From Lachnospiraceae bacterium (GTDB lineage: Bacteria; Bacillota; Clostridia; Lachnospirales; Lachnospiraceae): DNA of 15,772 bases. The notes under the pieces were generated by a model. It made no database searches. It was not told the DNA's origin and was given only the letters and a program-made list of their open reading frames with translations. The position numbers and the translations under genes are program-made. The stretch is taken from the NCBI GenBank assembly GCA_021202715.1, contig JAJQCL010000053.1:9656-25427 (forward strand), in the 5' to 3' direction. Below are positions 14,392 to 15,772 of this stretch, piece after piece (position 1 is the first letter of the stretch; each line of letters opens with the position of its first letter).

Positions 14392-14420
14392 ATTGTATCA
14401 AAAATATTCCGGGAAAGGAA
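14392..14420 (-). promoter_or_regulatory. Weak promoter candidate for tdk
   Basis: On the - strand a good -10, TACAAT (14392-14397), but only TTCCTT (14415-14420) at 17 bases as a -35. The placement, about 38 bases before the TTG start, is right. Confidence 0.4.
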
Positions 14421-14429
14421 GAACCGGTG

Positions 14430-14458
14430 TTGACATTTTCAGAGAGATTTTGTAAGAT
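14430..14458 (+). promoter_or_regulatory. Promoter of the psuK-like gene
   Basis: Perfect TTGACA (14430-14435), a 17-base spacer, then TAAGAT (14453-14458) with a TG directly before it. The leader to the ATG at 14504 is about 38 bases and A/T-rich. Confidence 0.75.
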
Positions 14459-14503
14459 AAATAAATGTTTAGAAGATAAACTATTGCTTAAGGAGAACAC
14501 ACG

Positions 14504-15613
14504 ATGACACAGCGCGAGAGACAGATCCTTCGCTGGATCGAGGAGAACCCCCTGATCTCTCAGCAGGAACTGGCGGAGCGGGCGGGCATCACAAGATCCT
14601 CGGTGGCGGTCCACATTTCCAACCTGACCAAAAAAGGGCATATCGCCGGGCGTGGGTATATCGTCCGCAGCGCGTCCTATGCGGTCGTCGTGGGCGGAGT
14701 GAATGTGGACATCGGGGGCATTTCCGGACAGCCACTGGTCGCGGCCGATTCCAATCCCGGACGGGTGCGCACCAGCCTGGGGGGCGTGGGGCGCAACATC
14801 GCCCACAACCTTTCTCTGCTGGGAGTGGATACGCGGCTTGTCACGGCTTTTGGCGACGACACGTATGCGCAATGGCTGGAGGCATCCTGCAGTGAGCTGG
14901 GGATCGATATCAGCCGGAGCCTGGTTTTGCCGGGGACGGCGACGTCCACCTATCTCTTCCTGGCGGGACCGGATGGCGACATGGTGCTGGCGGTCAGCGA
15001 CATGGAGATCTGTGAGAAGCTGACGCCGCGGTTTCTGGCCTCTCAGTCGGCGCTGCTGGCAAATGCGCAGGTCGTGGTGACGGACACCAATCTGCCGCAG
15101 GAATCTCTTCTCTGGCTGGCGGAGAATGTCAAAGTACCGCTTTTTGCGGATCCGGTCTCCACGGCCAAGGCGGAGAAGCTGCGGCCGATCCTGGGGCGGC
15201 TGCACACGTTGAAGCCCAACCGGCTGGAAGCGGAGCTTCTCTCCGGGGTGGCGATCACCGACGAGGCGAGCCTGCATCGGGCGGCCGACGCGCTGCTGGC
15301 GACGGGGCTGCGGCGGGTCTTCATCAGCCTGGGGGCGGAAGGGGTGTTCGCGGCCGACCATAACGGATCTGTCCGGCTCCCCGGCGGCCCGGTACACGTG
15401 GTCAACGCGACCGGCTGCGGGGATGCGTTCATGGCGGCGATCACCTGGGCTTATCTTCAGGGAACAGATCTGGCGGGGACCGCCCGTCTGGGCCTGGCGG
15501 CCGCCTCGCTGGCGCTGGAGAGCGAGGAGACGATCAACGCCTCCCTGTCTGTGGAAGCGCTGCGGGCGCGGATGGAGGAAGTCCCGCAGGCGGCCAGGCA
15601 GAGCAGTCTGTAA
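14504..15613 (+). CDS. psuK: PfkB-family kinase with N-terminal winged HTH, likely pseudouridine kinase
   Basis: 369 residues. Residues 1-56 form a winged helix-turn-helix (RERQILRWIEENPLISQQEL, then TRSSVAVHISNLTKKGHI and GRGYIV). The ribokinase fold follows: VVVGGVNVDI (61-70), the first PfkB signature around SLGGVGRNIAHNLSLLG (91-107), LKPNRLEAELL near 236-246, and NATGCGDAFMAA (301-312) with the catalytic base D307 and anion-hole GCG. Near the end SEETINASLS resembles the closing motif of pseudouridine kinases. AAGGAG precedes the ATG. PsuK phosphorylates pseudouridine to pseudouridine-5'-phosphate. The assignment rests mainly on the next gene looking like psuG. Another nucleoside or sugar kinase remains possible. 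The HTH suggests autoregulation. Confidence 0.85.
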   Translation: MTQRERQILRWIEENPLISQQELAERAGITRSSVAVHISNLTKKGHIAGRGYIVRSASYAVVVGGVNVDIGGISGQPLVAADSNPGRVRTSLGGVGRNIAHNLSLLGVDTRLVTAFGDDTYAQWLEASCSELGIDISRSLVLPGTATSTYLFLAGPDGDMVLAVSDMEICEKLTPRFLASQSALLANAQVVVTDTNLPQESLLWLAENVKVPLFADPVSTAKAEKLRPILGRLHTLKPNRLEAELLSGVAITDEASLHRAADALLATGLRRVFISLGAEGVFAADHNGSVRLPGGPVHVVNATGCGDAFMAAITWAYLQGTDLAGTARLGLAAASLALESEETINASLSVEALRARMEEVPQAARQSSL

Positions 15614-15684
15614 TCTCTGCCGTCTGCCTTAGAACGAAGTCAAAGTATGCCTGTATTTCCATAAAGAGAGAACAGAGCATCCGG

Positions 15685-15705
15685 CAGCCGGAATCATTTC
15701 GGCTG
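15685..15705 (+). promoter_or_regulatory. Small hairpin between psuK and psuG
   Basis: CAGCCG (15685-15690) pairs with CGGCTG (15700-15705) around a nine-base loop, about 30 bases before the next ATG. There is no T-run. The 124-base gap is long for a two-gene operon, so the hairpin may mark processing or weak attenuation. It is minor evidence only. Confidence 0.3.
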
Positions 15706-15737
15706 GTTACATTATAAAAATTTAGGAGGAACACGCT

Positions 15738-15772
15738 ATGAATTCGTATCTGGATATTGCACCGGAGGTTGC
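15738..15772 (+). CDS. psuG: Start of a pseudouridine-5'-phosphate glycosidase gene (partial)
   Basis: Eleven complete codons reach the right edge: MNSYLDIAPEV, then GC of an Ala codon. AGGAGGA (15724-15730) lies seven bases before the ATG. The residues match the typical opening of PsuG proteins (x-YLDISPEV-x-x-AL...), and the position behind a PfkB/HTH kinase is the standard psuK-psuG order. PsuG splits pseudouridine-5'-phosphate into uracil and ribose-5-phosphate by breaking the C-C glycosidic bond. Only the N-terminus is visible, so the call depends on this short match and context. Confidence 0.65.
   Translation, partial: MNSYLDIAPEV

Noticed and set aside
14294..15397. 367-codon open frame antisense to the psuK-like gene
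   Set aside because: Arg/Gln/Pro-rich product with no motif; runs over the divergent promoter region into tdk.
1..15772. CRISPR array, tRNA, rRNA, prophage or IS element
   Set aside because: No regularly spaced repeats, no cloverleaf with a CCA-type end, no integrase, transposase or phage structural gene was seen on either strand.

Overview
The window looks like chromosome of an anaerobic, spore-former-lineage Clostridia, most likely a Lachnospiraceae-type bacterium. The evidence is a sigma-G remnant, a flavo-diiron FprA, strong AGGAGG ribosome sites with some TTG starts, a Ser/Thr/Ala/Glu-rich linker behind the lipobox of a solute-binding lipoprotein, and moderately high GC. There is no sign of phage, IS element, CRISPR array, tRNA or rRNA.

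Left part (1-3673, + strand). The window opens inside the gene for a TctC/Bug-like periplasmic-type binding protein. It is followed without a real gap by the small (DctQ) and large (DctM) membrane subunits of a TRAP-type transporter. A separate unit with its own promoter and terminator then encodes a 452-residue protein with the two-cassette layout of RbsA/NupO sugar or nucleoside ATPases. Nearly every ATP-binding and hydrolysis motif in it is degraded, so it is a probable pseudo-ATPase.

Middle (3728-7357). On the - strand a 28-codon ORF with a very good ribosome site, an FprA flavo-diiron protein and a LysR regulator form one likely operon. Divergent from it, a strong sigma-A promoter whose -10 box lies inside a perfect palindrome drives a lone cobalamin methyltransferase (cbiL/cobI). 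This gene is coupled by a 4-bp overlap to a small WapI-immunity-like protein.

Right part (7358-15772): nucleoside salvage. Reading leftward on the - strand are thymidine kinase (tdk), a BMP-family lipoprotein (nupN-like), an ATPase (nupO-like), two permeases (nupP-, nupQ-like) and a uridine-kinase gene (udk) broken by a frameshift. Last comes a sigG fragment that lacks about its first 97 codons. Divergent from tdk, a helix-turn-helix/PfkB kinase (psuK-like) is followed by the first 11 codons of what looks like psuG. Together the transporter would import (pseudo)nucleosides, and Tdk and PsuK/PsuG would phosphorylate thymidine and split pseudouridine to uracil and ribose-5-phosphate. Udk looks lost.

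Regulatory structure is rich around the nup genes. A nested two-stem leader upstream of nupN can alternatively sequester the Shine-Dalgarno. A terminator lies after nupN, and a near-consensus promoter preceded by two 10-bp direct repeats 21 bp apart restarts transcription before nupO. The least explained items are the pseudo-ATPase, the nupN leader, the 28-codon ORF, and the adjacent broken udk and sigG.
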